The notes under the pieces were generated by a model. That model was given only the letters and a program-made list of their open reading frames with translations. It searched no databases and was not told where the DNA came from. Below are positions 1-8,640 of a DNA stretch of 60,182 nt, piece by piece. The stretch is taken from NCBI GenBank assembly GCA_002083365.1, contig LVWS01000042.1:1-60182 (forward strand), in the 5' to 3' direction. A program made the translations under genes and the position numbers. How positions within the stretch are numbered: position 1 is the stretch's first letter; each line of letters opens with the position of its first letter. Origin of the DNA: Nitrospira sp. SG-bin1. GTDB taxonomy: Bacteria; Nitrospirota; Nitrospiria; Nitrospirales; Nitrospiraceae.

Positions 1-256
1 GGCTTTCACTAGTACGAGAGGACTGTGAAGGACGGACCTCTAGTGTGCCGGTTGTCGCGCCAGCGGCAGTGCCGGGTAGCTATGTCCGGTGGCGATAATC
101 GCTGAAAGCATCTAAGCGAGAAGCGTGCCTCAAGATAAGCTCTCCCGGGGCGTATGCCCCCTAAAGACCACTCGTAGACGACGAGTTTGATAGGCTGGGT
201 GTGGAAGGCGTGTGAGCGCTGTAGCTAACCAGTACTAATCGGTCGTGCGGTTTAAC
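1..256 (+). rRNA. rrl: 23S ribosomal RNA, 3' end (partial)
   Basis: The first bases hold the sarcin-ricin loop core (AGTACGAGAGGAC) of domain VI, followed by the conserved tail that ends near CTAATCGGTCGTGCGGTTTAAC. The gene enters from the left edge, so only about 256 nt of its roughly 2.9 kb are here. A 5S gene follows on the same strand, as in an ordinary rRNA operon. The exact 3' end is estimated to within a few bases. Confidence 0.95.
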
Positions 257-393
257 ATCCTTTGCTCCTGATAGACATGGTCTCACCGCAATGCTATGAA
301 CGCATTGCGGAGTGCTGAGTAAAAAGTTCTGAGTGCTGATTATTTTACTCGGAACTCAGCACCCAACCCTCAAGACTGCTCAGTTTAGAATGT

Positions 394-510
394 TCCCGGT
401 GGCCATACCGGAGGGGCCCCACCCGTTCCCATACCGAACACGGAAGTTAAGCCCTCCAAGGCCGATGCTACTGCTGCCGCGAGGCAGTGGGAAAGTAGGA
501 CGCTGCCGGG
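394..510 (+). rRNA. rrf: 5S ribosomal RNA
   Basis: A 117-nt stretch begins CCCGGTGGCC and ends GCTGCCGGG, giving the terminal helix of 5S rRNA. In between are the conserved loop segments CCCGTTCCCATACCGAACA and GGAAGTTAAGCCC. It lies about 140 bp after the 23S 3' end and is followed at once by a terminator-like hairpin. The ends are assigned by helix pairing. Confidence 0.95.
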
Positions 511-520
511 TTACAAATAG

Positions 521-557
521 AAAGCCTGCTGGTGAAAGCCAGCAGGCTTTCTTATTT
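521..557 (+). terminator. Rho-independent terminator of the rRNA operon
   Basis: AAAGCCTGCTGG (521-532) and CCAGCAGGCTTT (539-550) form a perfect 12-bp stem around a 6-nt loop. A T-rich run follows. It lies 10 nt after the 5S gene. Confidence 0.88.
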
Positions 558-576
558 TGTGTAACCCGTAGCAGCG

Positions 577-858
577 TCAGAAGAAAGTCGATGGGTTTCA
601 TCCGGCGACGTTAATCACGATACAACGATAGAGAGTCGCCGGTACGAGCAAGCTCGGTGTGGACCTCTGCCGGGTTACAAAAAGGGCCGGTTGATCTTTG
701 GATCAACCGGCCTTTTCTTTTTTGTCCCCCCGGCAGCGAAACTTACTTTCAATGAATAAAGTCGAAAGGTTTTATCCGCCGGCAACAAATCACGATAAAA
801 CGCTAAAGATCCAGCGGTTCACACTAAGTGCGGTTTAAACATCTGCTGGGTTACAACG
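577..858 (+). repeat. Two diverged direct repeats downstream of 5S rRNA
   Basis: Two units, about 577-680 and 752-858, are clearly related. Each has an AAGTCGA..GGTTT.ATCC segment, then AATCACGATA.AACG, and each ends in a version of CTGCCGGGTTACAA. That end motif is also the junction between the 5S 3' end and its terminator (505-518), so it occurs three times. Two of the three copies are followed by a hairpin terminator. The units do not code for an obvious protein. They may be decayed remnants of a duplicated rRNA operon end or a family of small transcribed repeats; I cannot tell which. Confidence 0.6.
681..722 (+). terminator. Second hairpin terminator after the rRNA operon
   Basis: AAAGGGCCGGTTGATC pairs with GATCAACCGGCCTTTT across a TTTG loop with one mismatch, and a T-run (CTTTTTT) follows. 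It sits directly after the second copy of the GCCGGGTTACAA motif. It may be a backup terminator or end an unannotated transcript from 558-680. Confidence 0.8.
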
Positions 859-895
859 AGGCTCGCTGGAGCACTGCCGTATCGCATAGAGTACA

Positions 896-1276
896 ATGCA
901 AAGCATGAAATGCGAATATGAAGGAAGTATCCATCATAAACTCTGCTATGCCATCAACAAAAGGCTTAAGGCAAAAGTAACTTATAAAAAGGATAAGGAT
1001 GTCCGGATTATTGAACCCCATGACTATGGAGTTCTTGAAGGAGAAGCCATTCGCAAACTGCTTGCCTATCAGCTTAAAGGCAACAGCCGCAGTGGCGGTC
1101 TTCCTGATTGGCGAGAGTTTGCAGTGGCCGGCATTCGACGAATGACGGTCTTACGCGAACGATTCCAGGGAACTCGCCTTGCGCTGAAGCACCACAAATG
1201 GGATCGTGTATTTGCGAGTGTTTCGCTGCCGAGCGAAGGGTGTGGATGTCATGAAGGTGCCCATAGGACAGGTTGA
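896..1276 (+). CDS. Conserved hypothetical protein, WYL-like
   Basis: The 126-residue product holds a stretch around residues 35-70 with EPHDYGV, LLAYQ, SRSGGLPDWREF and VAGIRRM, and ends with HHKWDRVFA. This layout resembles small conserved hypotheticals related to the WYL domain family, which bind ligands or nucleic acid, but the diagnostic W-Y-L triad is not obvious. A second ATG at 905 gives a start that fits the family better; neither start has a good Shine-Dalgarno site. The tail after residue 115 looks non-conserved, so the stop may have moved. It stands alone after the rRNA operon. Function unknown. Confidence 0.55.
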   Translation: MQSMKCEYEGSIHHKLCYAINKRLKAKVTYKKDKDVRIIEPHDYGVLEGEAIRKLLAYQLKGNSRSGGLPDWREFAVAGIRRMTVLRERFQGTRLALKHHKWDRVFASVSLPSEGCGCHEGAHRTG

Positions 1277-1461
1277 AAACATCGTATCGGCTTCTGGTGG
1301 GCAAAGAGAAGATTGGTATGTCTGAACTGCCCGACTTGGCGGTGTTTTCTGAAAATTTACACGCTTGTCTTCAAGGGCGGAATGTTCTCTCGCCCTCATT
1401 GGCTGTCACGCGACGAGAAGTCGCTCGATGTCGGAGTGTAAGGTGCGGCCCTATTCAGATG

Positions 1462-1704
1462 CTATGAAAGAATCGACAGAGTACCGGATCGTCGAAAAGG
1501 GGCGAAGACAATCGGTAAGTGAGTAACGTCGGCCCACGACAGCACCGCGACCTCCTGTCCGATCCCGAACGATTGAAGCAGCAGGAAGAGACCGAAGACG
1601 AGAGCCATGATGCCGGGCCAGATCATCGAGAGAGAGCCAAGAACAAGGACGAACGCCATCGCGGCCACTGTGTCTTGTGCAAGTTGGCTTTTGGCTGTGA
1701 GCAT
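1462..1704 (-). CDS. Small membrane protein, unknown
   Basis: The 80-residue product starts MLTAKSQLAQ and has two hydrophobic stretches at about residues 15-32 and 34-48, split by SMIWPG, consistent with one hairpin of membrane helices. The start at 1704 is preferred over one at 1740 because AAGGGGAG lies just upstream, though the spacing is short. There is no clear operon partner. The tail after residue 60 looks random. I do not recognise a family, and the gene may not be real. Confidence 0.4.
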   Translation of the reverse strand: MLTAKSQLAQDTVAAMAFVLVLGSLSMIWPGIMALVFGLFLLLQSFGIGQEVAVLSWADVTHLPIVFAPFRRSGTLSILS

Positions 1705-2050
1705 ACACTCCCCTTTCCTGGCTTGCTCGTTCCCGAACACGCGAGCAGTGTCGGTTGTATGGTTCGCATGATAACTCCTGAGGAGACCTAATTAGCAACA
1801 GAGAAAAAGACCTAGTCATGGTTAGGGCTATTGCCAAGGTGGCAATTGATACGGTTAGAGGTCAACACCGAAGCCGAAACAAAGGGTCCGGAACAAGGGC
1901 GGGAAGTCTTTGGTTGAAAAAGTTCTCTGGACGATTGTACTTGGTCGGGCCTCCCCTGAATCTATTGTTCTCCTCCGCGAGATGTGACGACGACTCTGCG
2001 CAATTGACGATGCCGTAGCCTGCCTAGTCGGTGCTTCATAGGTGTTGAGG
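1705..2050. other. Intergenic stretch without a recognisable gene
   Basis: About 350 bp between the small membrane protein and the transketolase terminator. Several overlapping short ORFs exist on both strands, but none has a ribosome binding site with protein-like composition. I see no RNA gene. Confidence 0.5.
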
Positions 2051-2088
2051 TGAAAGAGGTGGCCCGGGAGAGCGGGCAACCTCTTTCG
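2051..2088 (-). terminator. Hairpin after transketolase
   Basis: On the minus strand GAAAGAGGTTGCCCG pairs with CGGGCCACCTCTTTC, a stem of about 14 bp with one mismatch, a few bases after the tkt stop codon. The following T-run is weak, so termination is likely but not certain. Confidence 0.55.
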
Positions 2089-2092
2089 GACC

Positions 2093-4165
2093 TCAGGCAG
2101 CTTTTGCTGGTTTTAAGAGCTGCTTTTGCGCCGCAGCCACGATGTTGTCCGCCGTGAACCCAAATTTCTTTTGGAGTTCTTTGAGGGGCGCCGAGGTCCC
2201 AAACGACGTCATACCGATGATCTCGCCTGTCGACCCCGCATAGCGCGCCCATCCAAACGTGGACGCCTGTTCCACGCAGACCCGGGCCGTCACGTTCGGC
2301 GGAATCACGCTGTCGCGATAGGCCTGTGGTTGATGCTCGAACAGCTCCCACGATGGCATGCTGACGACGCGAGCTTTGATCCCTTGCGCCTTCAGCTGCT
2401 CCGCTGCCTCAAGACAGAGCGAGACTTCACTGCCGCTGGCGAGGAGCAGCACGTCCGGTTTTCCGCCTGGCACGTCGGCCAACACATAGGCGCCTTTTGC
2501 CACGCCGGATGCGGCAGCATAAATGGAGCGGTCGATGGTCGGGAGTGCCTGCCTGGTCAGGATCAAGGCCACCGGCTCATGTTTCAGTTGCATGATGACG
2601 CGCCAGGCTTCTGAGACTTCGTTTGCATCTGCAGGACGAAGGACGATCAGATTGGGGATCGCCCGCAGCGAGGCAAGTTGCTCGATCGGCTGGTGCGTGG
2701 GCCCATCCTCGCCGACCCCGATCGAATCATGCGTGAAAATGTGGATGACCGGGATTTCCATCAGCGCGCTCAATCGGATCGCGCCGCGGCTGTAATCGCT
2801 GAAGATCAGGAAGCCTGAACCATAGGGGCGCACCTTTGAAAGGGAGAGTCCGTTCAACACGGAGCCCATCGCATGTTCTCGAACGCCGAAATGCAAGTTG
2901 CGGCCACCGCGGCACGTCGCGGTGAAATCACCGGCTCCCTCGAAGGTCAGGCGTGTCTTTGTCGATGGAGCGAGGTCCGCGGAGCCGCCTAACAGCCAAG
3001 GGACGTTCTTCGCCAGAGCATTGAGTACCTTAGCCGAAGCATCGCGACCGGCCACGCCCTTGGCATCGGTCGGGAACAGGGGCAGATCCTTGTCCCAGCC
3101 TTCAGGCAGTTGGCGCTGTTGCATGTGTGAAAGATGATCAGCGAGCTGCGGGAATTGCTTCTTATACTCTTCAAACTTCGCCATCCAGGCTGCGCGCGCC
3201 TCATGCCCACGTTTGCCCAGGCCCTGCTGGAAATGTTCGTGGACGCCGTTGGGCACCAGGAACTTTTCCAGTTCGGGCCAGCCGTAGTTTCGCTTCGTCA
3301 ACCTGATTTCCTCTTCACCCAACGGTTCGCCATGCGCGGCGTGGGTATCTTGTTTATTGGGGGAGCCATAGGCGATGTGGCTGTCGACGATGATCAGCGT
3401 CGGGCGATCCGCTTCCTTTTTAAACGTCGTAAAGGCCCGCTCAAGCATGTCGAGATCGTTAGCATCGCCGACTCTAGTGACGTTCCAACCGTAGCCGATG
3501 AACCGAGTGGCCACGTCCTCGCTGAATGCCCACTCTGTATGTCCTTCGATCGTGATCTTGTTGTTGTCGTAGATCCAGCAGAGGTTGGCCAACCTCAAGT
3601 GCGCAGCCAGGGACGCGGCTTCGGCTGCGACACCCTCCATCATGCAACCGTCGCCACACAACGCGTAGACGTCGTAATTAAACATGTCGAACCCTGGGCG
3701 GTTGAAATAATGCCCTTGCCACTGGCCGGCAATCGCCATCCCGACGCTGGTGGCAATCCCTTGTCCGAGCGGACCGGTCGTGGTCTCCACGCCGGAAGTC
3801 CAGCGGTATTCCGGATGTCCGGCGCACTTGCTGTTGAGCTGGCGGAAGCGTTTGAGGTCGTCGAGCTGCACCGAGAGCTCACCCAACCGTTCGTATTGGG
3901 GGTTCACCGCCTTTACCCCCGTCAAATGCAGCAGCGAGTAGAGGAGCATGGAGGCATGCCCCATCGACAGCACGAACCGGTCCCGGTTCGGCCATATCGG
4001 ATCGGCCGGATCAAATCGTAGAATGCGCTGCCAGAGACAGTAGGCCACCGGCGCCATGGCCATCGGCGTTCCCGGGTGCCCGGAATTGGCTAGCTGCACG
4101 GCATCCATCGAAAGGGTGCGGATCGTGTTGATGCAGGTCTGATCGAGCTGGGTGTTCGTCACCAT
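2093..4165 (-). CDS. tkt: Transketolase
   Basis: This thiamine-diphosphate enzyme moves two-carbon units between sugar phosphates in the pentose phosphate or Calvin cycle, in the cytoplasm. The product is about 690 residues, the normal length. Visible signatures are SGHPGTPM near the N-terminus, the ThDP motif around GDGCMMEG with a downstream NNK (WIYDNNKITIEGH), the pyrimidine-domain stretch GVREHAMG, and THDSIGVGEDGPTHQP. The start at 4165 (MVTNTQLDQ) is chosen because AAGGGGG lies 5-6 nt upstream; the longer reading from 4186 would put that site inside the gene. It is transcribed divergently from the export gene at 4496. Confidence 0.96.
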   Translation of the reverse strand: MVTNTQLDQTCINTIRTLSMDAVQLANSGHPGTPMAMAPVAYCLWQRILRFDPADPIWPNRDRFVLSMGHASMLLYSLLHLTGVKAVNPQYERLGELSVQLDDLKRFRQLNSKCAGHPEYRWTSGVETTTGPLGQGIATSVGMAIAGQWQGHYFNRPGFDMFNYDVYALCGDGCMMEGVAAEAASLAAHLRLANLCWIYDNNKITIEGHTEWAFSEDVATRFIGYGWNVTRVGDANDLDMLERAFTTFKKEADRPTLIIVDSHIAYGSPNKQDTHAAHGEPLGEEEIRLTKRNYGWPELEKFLVPNGVHEHFQQGLGKRGHEARAAWMAKFEEYKKQFPQLADHLSHMQQRQLPEGWDKDLPLFPTDAKGVAGRDASAKVLNALAKNVPWLLGGSADLAPSTKTRLTFEGAGDFTATCRGGRNLHFGVREHAMGSVLNGLSLSKVRPYGSGFLIFSDYSRGAIRLSALMEIPVIHIFTHDSIGVGEDGPTHQPIEQLASLRAIPNLIVLRPADANEVSEAWRVIMQLKHEPVALILTRQALPTIDRSIYAAASGVAKGAYVLADVPGGKPDVLLLASGSEVSLCLEAAEQLKAQGIKARVVSMPSWELFEHQPQAYRDSVIPPNVTARVCVEQASTFGWARYAGSTGEIIGMTSFGTSAPLKELQKKFGFTADNIVAAAQKQLLKPAKAA

Positions 4166-4495
4166 GGCCCCCTTCTTAGTTAGCATTGTGGTCCGAGTGC
4201 GTTGTCGTAGGTAGTCCTATTCAATAATGATGTCGGTCGTTTCAAGCGCAGGCTTGAGTAAAAGTGGTGTGATGAGCAAGCTCACCGGCAAAGGACCCCG
4301 TCTCGGCTGGTTCGGGGGGATGTATTTGACAGCCTGACTCGTGGGCGCGAGTAGGATATTTATGCAACTGGGGCAGTAGGTTGGGAGCGTCTCCCGTGTT
4401 ACAGTCTAGTTGATGAGCGATAACTCGACGAGCAGGTCCCCCCTGTCTCCGCAACACGGCCGTTGGACAATAAACATAAAAGGCAAGGTATACGC

Positions 4496-5236
4496 ATGAG
4501 ATCAGGAACAATCACGTTTACGAAACAGTCGCTGTGGTTTCTAATCACTGTGTTCACGGTTGTGGCGTTTTCTGGGGCAGGGTTTTGCGATTCAGGGGCG
4601 GTTAAGCCAGACACCGGTACATTGTCCACAGATATTCCTCTGTTGCCTGCTGCAATAATGCAGCCTGAGAAAACGATTGGCCAGGCGATGATGGATAAGC
4701 TGTCAAATGCGGTCAGCAGTGAATATGTGATCGGTGCCGAAGATGTATTGGACATTACCGTCTGGAGGAATCCGGACCTGTCAAGGCAAGTGCAAGTGCG
4801 TCCGGATGGGCGATTTTCAATGCCGATCATTCGTGACGTGGTGGCAGTGGGGAAAACACCCACTAAATTGGCCGAGGAAATGACGAACAGACTCAAGGAA
4901 TATGTCCAAAACCCGGTCGTTGCCGTGACCTTGAAGGAGGTCAATAGCTCAAACATCTTTCTGCTCGGCGAGGTTGCTAATCCTGGCAAGTATCCGCTGA
5001 AGAGCAAAACGACGCTCTTGCAGGGAATTACCATGGCAGGTGGATTCAAGGAGACTGCGGCGAGAAATCAGATCGTCATTTTTCGGTTTACGGAGGTTGC
5101 CCCAGGGCTGAAGCGATTCACGGCGAGCTATGACGATATCGTGCTCCGCAGCGGAATAGCGGATAACTTTGAATTGAAACCGGGTGATACTCTTGTGGTC
5201 CCAAGTGAATCCATGGTGGTCTTCCCTGGTCGGTAG
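4496..5236 (+). CDS. Polysaccharide export protein, Wza/OPX family
   Basis: A 246-residue periplasmic/outer-membrane protein that would form the export channel for an exopolysaccharide. A signal peptide spans about residues 1-32 (LWFLITVFTVVAFSGAGFCD). The poly-export domain follows with YVIGAEDVLDITVW and VRPDGRFSMPII, then an SLBB repeat with FLLGEVANPGKYPL and a final LKPGDTLVVPS. The ATG at 4496 is preferred over a TTG at 4463 because of the signal peptide and an AAGG 8 nt upstream. There is no lipobox cysteine at the usual place. It is short for Wza but normal for exporters in XrtA/EpsH loci. Its expected partners (barrel, Wzc-like kinase, transferases) start only at 43.6 kb. Confidence 0.9.
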   Translation: MRSGTITFTKQSLWFLITVFTVVAFSGAGFCDSGAVKPDTGTLSTDIPLLPAAIMQPEKTIGQAMMDKLSNAVSSEYVIGAEDVLDITVWRNPDLSRQVQVRPDGRFSMPIIRDVVAVGKTPTKLAEEMTNRLKEYVQNPVVAVTLKEVNSSNIFLLGEVANPGKYPLKSKTTLLQGITMAGGFKETAARNQIVIFRFTEVAPGLKRFTASYDDIVLRSGIADNFELKPGDTLVVPSESMVVFPGR

Positions 5237-5389
5237 AGAGGGGAAAACGCACGCTTCAAGCCAGGAGAAAGAAAAAAGACGGGTTGATTTGTTACAGCTG
5301 TCGGGCTCCGCGCAGGATCGCGCTTCGTCTGTTCCATCGCCTACGCGGGGGACACGCTTGCCATGTAGCCCGGCGCGCGCTGCACTTCG

Positions 5390-5610
5390 AGAATCGCCGG
5401 GTCCCAGCGGGCATCGAATGGATGGTCCGGCTATCGATGGTTACCGGTGCATGATCCGAACGGAGCGGTTCGCCTTTCGCGACTCGCGATCGAATTCGAC
5501 CCAGATAGGACCGCGTCTAATGACGCGTTATGATCAGGTCGATCTGCGTGCCGTTGTGGCAATCGGCAAGAACACGATCATGGGCGCCGTGCAGTGGTCG
5601 TCCCAATAGT
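5390..5610 (-). pseudogene. Degraded exonuclease III / endonuclease-exonuclease family tail
   Basis: Read on the minus strand this stretch encodes HDRVLADCHNGTQIDLIIT, then a stop, then GEPLRSDHAPVTIDS. The SDHAP block is the catalytic His region of the endonuclease/exonuclease/phosphatase family. The bases around it closely match the 3' end of the intact xthA at 9.69-9.78 kb (SDHAPVV.ID..SPGHPFDAGW), continuing past the histidine into the same C-terminal tail. The reading frame is broken by at least one stop and shifts near the end. It is the remnant of a second xthA-like gene in opposite orientation. The flanking 5237-5389 and 5611-5777 hold no recognisable gene. Confidence 0.6.
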
Positions 5611-5777
5611 CCCGCCGCTTGTTCGCGATTCAGAAATCCTGCATGGGTTCATTATTCCTCTCATTATAGCGAGCTCCGTAGGTTCCGTAAGGGCTGGGAC
5701 TTTCGCTAGGCCACAGTGTCCAGATCACCTCGTACACTGGAAGTTGGCCGGGTATAAACCACGCCGGACGGGTGTGC

Positions 5778-6665
5778 ATGAAGAAAGCCAGCGTCGACGA
5801 ATCTGCGCTGACCTTGCACGGTGTGACGATCACGCATCCCGATCGGCTTGTCTTTGAACAGGGCGCGATCACCAAAGGAGAGGTGGCCCGCTACTATGCA
5901 GCCGTCGCACCCTTTCTTTTGGAGGAGATCCAAAACCGTCCGATCAGTTTGTTGAGATGTCCGAGCGGTGTCGACGCCGACTGTTTTTATCAACGCAATC
6001 TCGGTTTTGGATTAGGCACGCATGTGCACCCGTTCGTGTGGAGGTATAAAGACAGAAGCTACAACTATATCTATGTGAGGGACGAACAGGGGCTCATGGA
6101 GATGATCCAGATGGGCGTCATCGAAATACATCCCTGGGGCGCTACGATTGACCATATCCATGCTCCGGACAGAATGATTTTTGATCTGGACCCGGATCCA
6201 ACCGTGCCGTTTTCAAAGGTGAAACGCGCGACGTGTGAAATCCGCGATCGCCTCAAGCAGGTAGGACTCGAGAGCACGTTGAAGTGCACGGGCGGCAAGG
6301 GACTGCATGTCGTGGTGTCGTTGGCGCCGACCAGCAGTTGGAAGCAAGTCAAAGACTGGTCGAGGGCGTTGGCTCAAAGCATGGTACGAGATGCGCCGAA
6401 TAAATATGTCGCGACGATCACCAAATCCAAGCGCGTCGGAAAGATCCTGATCGATTTCTTCCGGAATGATTATACCGCCACGGGTATTGCCGGCTATTCG
6501 TTACGTGCCCGTCCGGGCGCGCCGGTCGCTGTGCCCTTGGAGTGGCGCGAACTGGCTGGCCTTAAAAGCGCCGATCAATTTCACATGGGTTCGGTCCTGG
6601 AACGGATTAAGGGTCGCACACCACGGCAGGCACCGCTGCAACAGCAGCTGCCGAAGATGAGATAG
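5778..6665 (+). CDS. ligD: LigD-type polymerase/primase domain protein
   Basis: A stand-alone polymerase domain of the bacterial non-homologous end-joining enzyme LigD, an archaeo-eukaryotic-primase-fold enzyme that fills gaps at broken DNA ends. The 295-residue product has the metal-binding pair in MIFDLDPDP (about residues 135-143), the TGGKGLHVVV nucleotide-binding stretch, and the late IDFFRNDYTATGIAGYSLRARPGAPVAVPL block typical of LigD PolDom. No ligase or 3'-phosphoesterase domain is attached. ATG 5778 is used; GTG 5772 is possible. The next gene, 13 bp on, supplies a separate ligase, so the pair probably works together. No Ku gene is in the window. Confidence 0.92.
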   Translation: MKKASVDESALTLHGVTITHPDRLVFEQGAITKGEVARYYAAVAPFLLEEIQNRPISLLRCPSGVDADCFYQRNLGFGLGTHVHPFVWRYKDRSYNYIYVRDEQGLMEMIQMGVIEIHPWGATIDHIHAPDRMIFDLDPDPTVPFSKVKRATCEIRDRLKQVGLESTLKCTGGKGLHVVVSLAPTSSWKQVKDWSRALAQSMVRDAPNKYVATITKSKRVGKILIDFFRNDYTATGIAGYSLRARPGAPVAVPLEWRELAGLKSADQFHMGSVLERIKGRTPRQAPLQQQLPKMR

Positions 6666-6678
6666 TCAGGGACTCAGT

Positions 6679-7668
6679 ATGCCGACAAGCCTCCCGTTTC
6701 CGATGGAAGCGCTGCTCGTCAGTGAGTTGCCGATAGGGAAGGAGTGGCGGTATGAGCCGAAATGGGATGGCTTTCGCTGCTTGGCTCAGAAGCGGGAGTC
6801 TACCGTGACGTTGCGGTCCAAATCGGGAAAGCCGCTGGAGCGCTATTTCCCCGACATGGAACGCCTGCTCGGGAAGCTGGCAGCCAAGGCGTTTCTTCTC
6901 GATGGGGAATTACTGATCGAAGGTGAGAACGGGTATTCGTTTTCGGATCTCCAGCTGCGCCTGCACCCGGCGGCCAGCCGTGTTCATAAGCTGGCTCAGG
7001 AACAACCCGCGACTTTTGTGATCTTCGACATTCTCGAGACAGGGGACGGGCGGACGTTGATGTCGATGCCCTTGTCTCAGCGCCGACGACTGTTGGAGCA
7101 ATTTTACGAGACGTATTGCTCGAAGGAAAAGGCCATCCGGCTGTCACCCCAGACGGATCAGCTGAATGAAGCCATGAATTGGCTGTCTTCTTCAGGTTGG
7201 TACATCGACGGCATTGTCGCGAAAAAGAGCACGGATGTGTATGTGCCGGGCGAACGGGTGATGCAGAAGTACAAACCCATGCGGACGGCGGATTGTGTGG
7301 TGGGCGGGTTTCGTTACGGCAAGGATTCGGACGAAGTGGGTTCCCTGCTGCTCGGCCTGTATGACGATGCCGGACGGCTCAATCATGTCGGATTTACGTC
7401 CTCCATTGCCAAAACCGACAAGCCTTCGCTGACGAAGCAACTCGAACGGCTGATTCAAGAGCCGGGCTTCACCGGGAACGCGCCCGGCGCACCCAGCCGG
7501 TGGTCGACCGAGCGGTCGGCTCAATGGAAGCCGCTGTCTCCCCAACTCGTCGTGGAAGTCAGTTTCGACCACGTGACGGACGGCCGGTTCCGCCACGGCA
7601 CCAAGTTGATACGATTTCGGCCCGACAAGTCACCTCGGCAATGCACCATGAAACAGCTGCGGCCATAG
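6679..7668 (+). CDS. ATP-dependent DNA ligase (LigC/LigD-ligase type)
   Basis: Seals nicks or rejoined ends using ATP. The catalytic lysine is in motif I, YEPKWDGFR (residues 26-34). Further motifs are LLDGELLI (III), FVIFDILE (IIIa), DGIVAKK (IV) and QKYKPMRTADCVVGG (V and start of the OB fold). The C-terminal OB domain ends with VVEVSFDHVTDGRFRHGTKLIRFRPDK. At 329 residues it is a minimal two-domain ligase as in LigC. It lies 13 bp after the LigD polymerase gene and is almost certainly co-transcribed; together they reconstitute a split LigD. Confidence 0.93.
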   Translation: MPTSLPFPMEALLVSELPIGKEWRYEPKWDGFRCLAQKRESTVTLRSKSGKPLERYFPDMERLLGKLAAKAFLLDGELLIEGENGYSFSDLQLRLHPAASRVHKLAQEQPATFVIFDILETGDGRTLMSMPLSQRRRLLEQFYETYCSKEKAIRLSPQTDQLNEAMNWLSSSGWYIDGIVAKKSTDVYVPGERVMQKYKPMRTADCVVGGFRYGKDSDEVGSLLLGLYDDAGRLNHVGFTSSIAKTDKPSLTKQLERLIQEPGFTGNAPGAPSRWSTERSAQWKPLSPQLVVEVSFDHVTDGRFRHGTKLIRFRPDKSPRQCTMKQLRP

Positions 7669-7809
7669 ATCGTGGCTTAACCCCTCCCCTAAAGCCTGGG
7701 ACGCCGCCGCTACTTACCGCTAGGAGATGCTCTTCGTGCTGAAACCCCGCTCTGGACCTGGGAGCCATACTGGCTTATCATATTCTTGTCTACCCGCCCG
7801 GAGGTCCGT

Positions 7810-8244
7810 ATGAACTCCGCGACCGCCTTTCGATTCCTCATCCTGATCGTTCCAGCAGTCTGGGTCATCTTTCGCCTCTTGCCCGCCGAGCACCCGCCAT
7901 ACGGGAATCTCCGTGCCCTCGCCTCGCATGAACAGCAATCACACCAGGAAACAACCGGGAGGGACAAGACCCCATTCGAGCAGTTCGCCGGCCACGAGTC
8001 GATGTTTAAGACGCATTACCAATCGCACTACGCCGCATCGGGATACGATTACAATCATTATCGATTGGCGTACAAGTATGGGTTTGACCTCGCCCGTGAC
8101 CCAGATAATCAGAAGATGAACTGGAACAGCATCGAACCGCAAGCGCGTCAAAACTGGAATGAAGGAATCATGGGACGGTGGAGTCAGCACCACCAAGCCG
8201 TGCTCTACGGATGGGAACAAGGGATCAAGGTGAACGGCGGGTAA
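7810..8244 (+). CDS. Secreted or membrane-anchored hypothetical protein
   Basis: The 144-residue product starts with an uncleaved anchor or signal (FRFLILIVPAVWVIFRLLP, residues 7-25). It is followed by a polar region rich in His, Tyr and Gln, with THYQSHYAASGYDYNHYRLAYKYGFDLARD and a WNSIEPQARQNWNE segment. The Y-x-YG-x-LA and W-x2-IEP-x-AR patterns recall periplasmic proteins found in Nitrospira and Proteobacteria with no assigned function. The start at 7810 is set by GGAGG 5 nt upstream; an upstream in-frame start at 7786 lacks a site. Function unknown. Confidence 0.65.
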   Translation: MNSATAFRFLILIVPAVWVIFRLLPAEHPPYGNLRALASHEQQSHQETTGRDKTPFEQFAGHESMFKTHYQSHYAASGYDYNHYRLAYKYGFDLARDPDNQKMNWNSIEPQARQNWNEGIMGRWSQHHQAVLYGWEQGIKVNGG

Positions 8245-8429
8245 GTCATGCGAACAATCGGGGGCGAAGGAGAGGAACCGTTCAACCCGAAGCGACCGCT
8301 CCCCAGTGCATGATCCTCCCTTGCCATCCAACATGATACCAAGGTCTCTGTCAGCGGCGCGGACTTCTTGGTAGACTTTTAAAAGAGCTGAACATGAATC
8401 CCGCTTATCACAACTAGAAGGAGGCACAT

Positions 8430-8537
8430 ATGGATCATATAAAACTGCTCATCTATGGCTTTGTCGGCGTGGGAGTGCTGGTCGCGATCGTGGCTTTGCT
8501 TACGCAGATGCTCGGCATCGCCAGGCCGTCATACTAA
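8430..8537 (+). CDS. 35-residue single-pass membrane peptide
   Basis: A short ORF (MDHIKLLIYGFVGVGV...) of 35 codons with an excellent Shine-Dalgarno sequence, AAGGAGG, 6 nt before the ATG. Residues 6-26 form one hydrophobic helix (LLIYGFVGVGVLVAIVALL) and the C-terminus is short and polar. A strong terminator lies 100 bp downstream, so it looks like a complete small transcription unit. Such peptides often regulate or scaffold membrane complexes; nothing identifies its partner. Confidence 0.6.
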   Translation: MDHIKLLIYGFVGVGVLVAIVALLTQMLGIARPSY

Positions 8538-8640
8538 TGAGCCGGAAATGACTAAAGCGATCTGTGGAAGGATGAAGTAAGGAAGCTTTCACAGGCCACC
8601 TTCGTATGGAACATAGTCGGCACTGCCGGATGCACCAGCG

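Noticed and set aside
1818..2079. Overlapping short ORFs on both strands
   Set aside because: No ribosome site and no protein-like composition.
3134..4021. 295-codon plus-strand ORF
   Set aside because: Antisense to transketolase.
4326..4357. TTGACA with TAGGAT as promoter for the export gene
   Set aside because: The spacer is 20 bp, too long for a confident sigma70 site.
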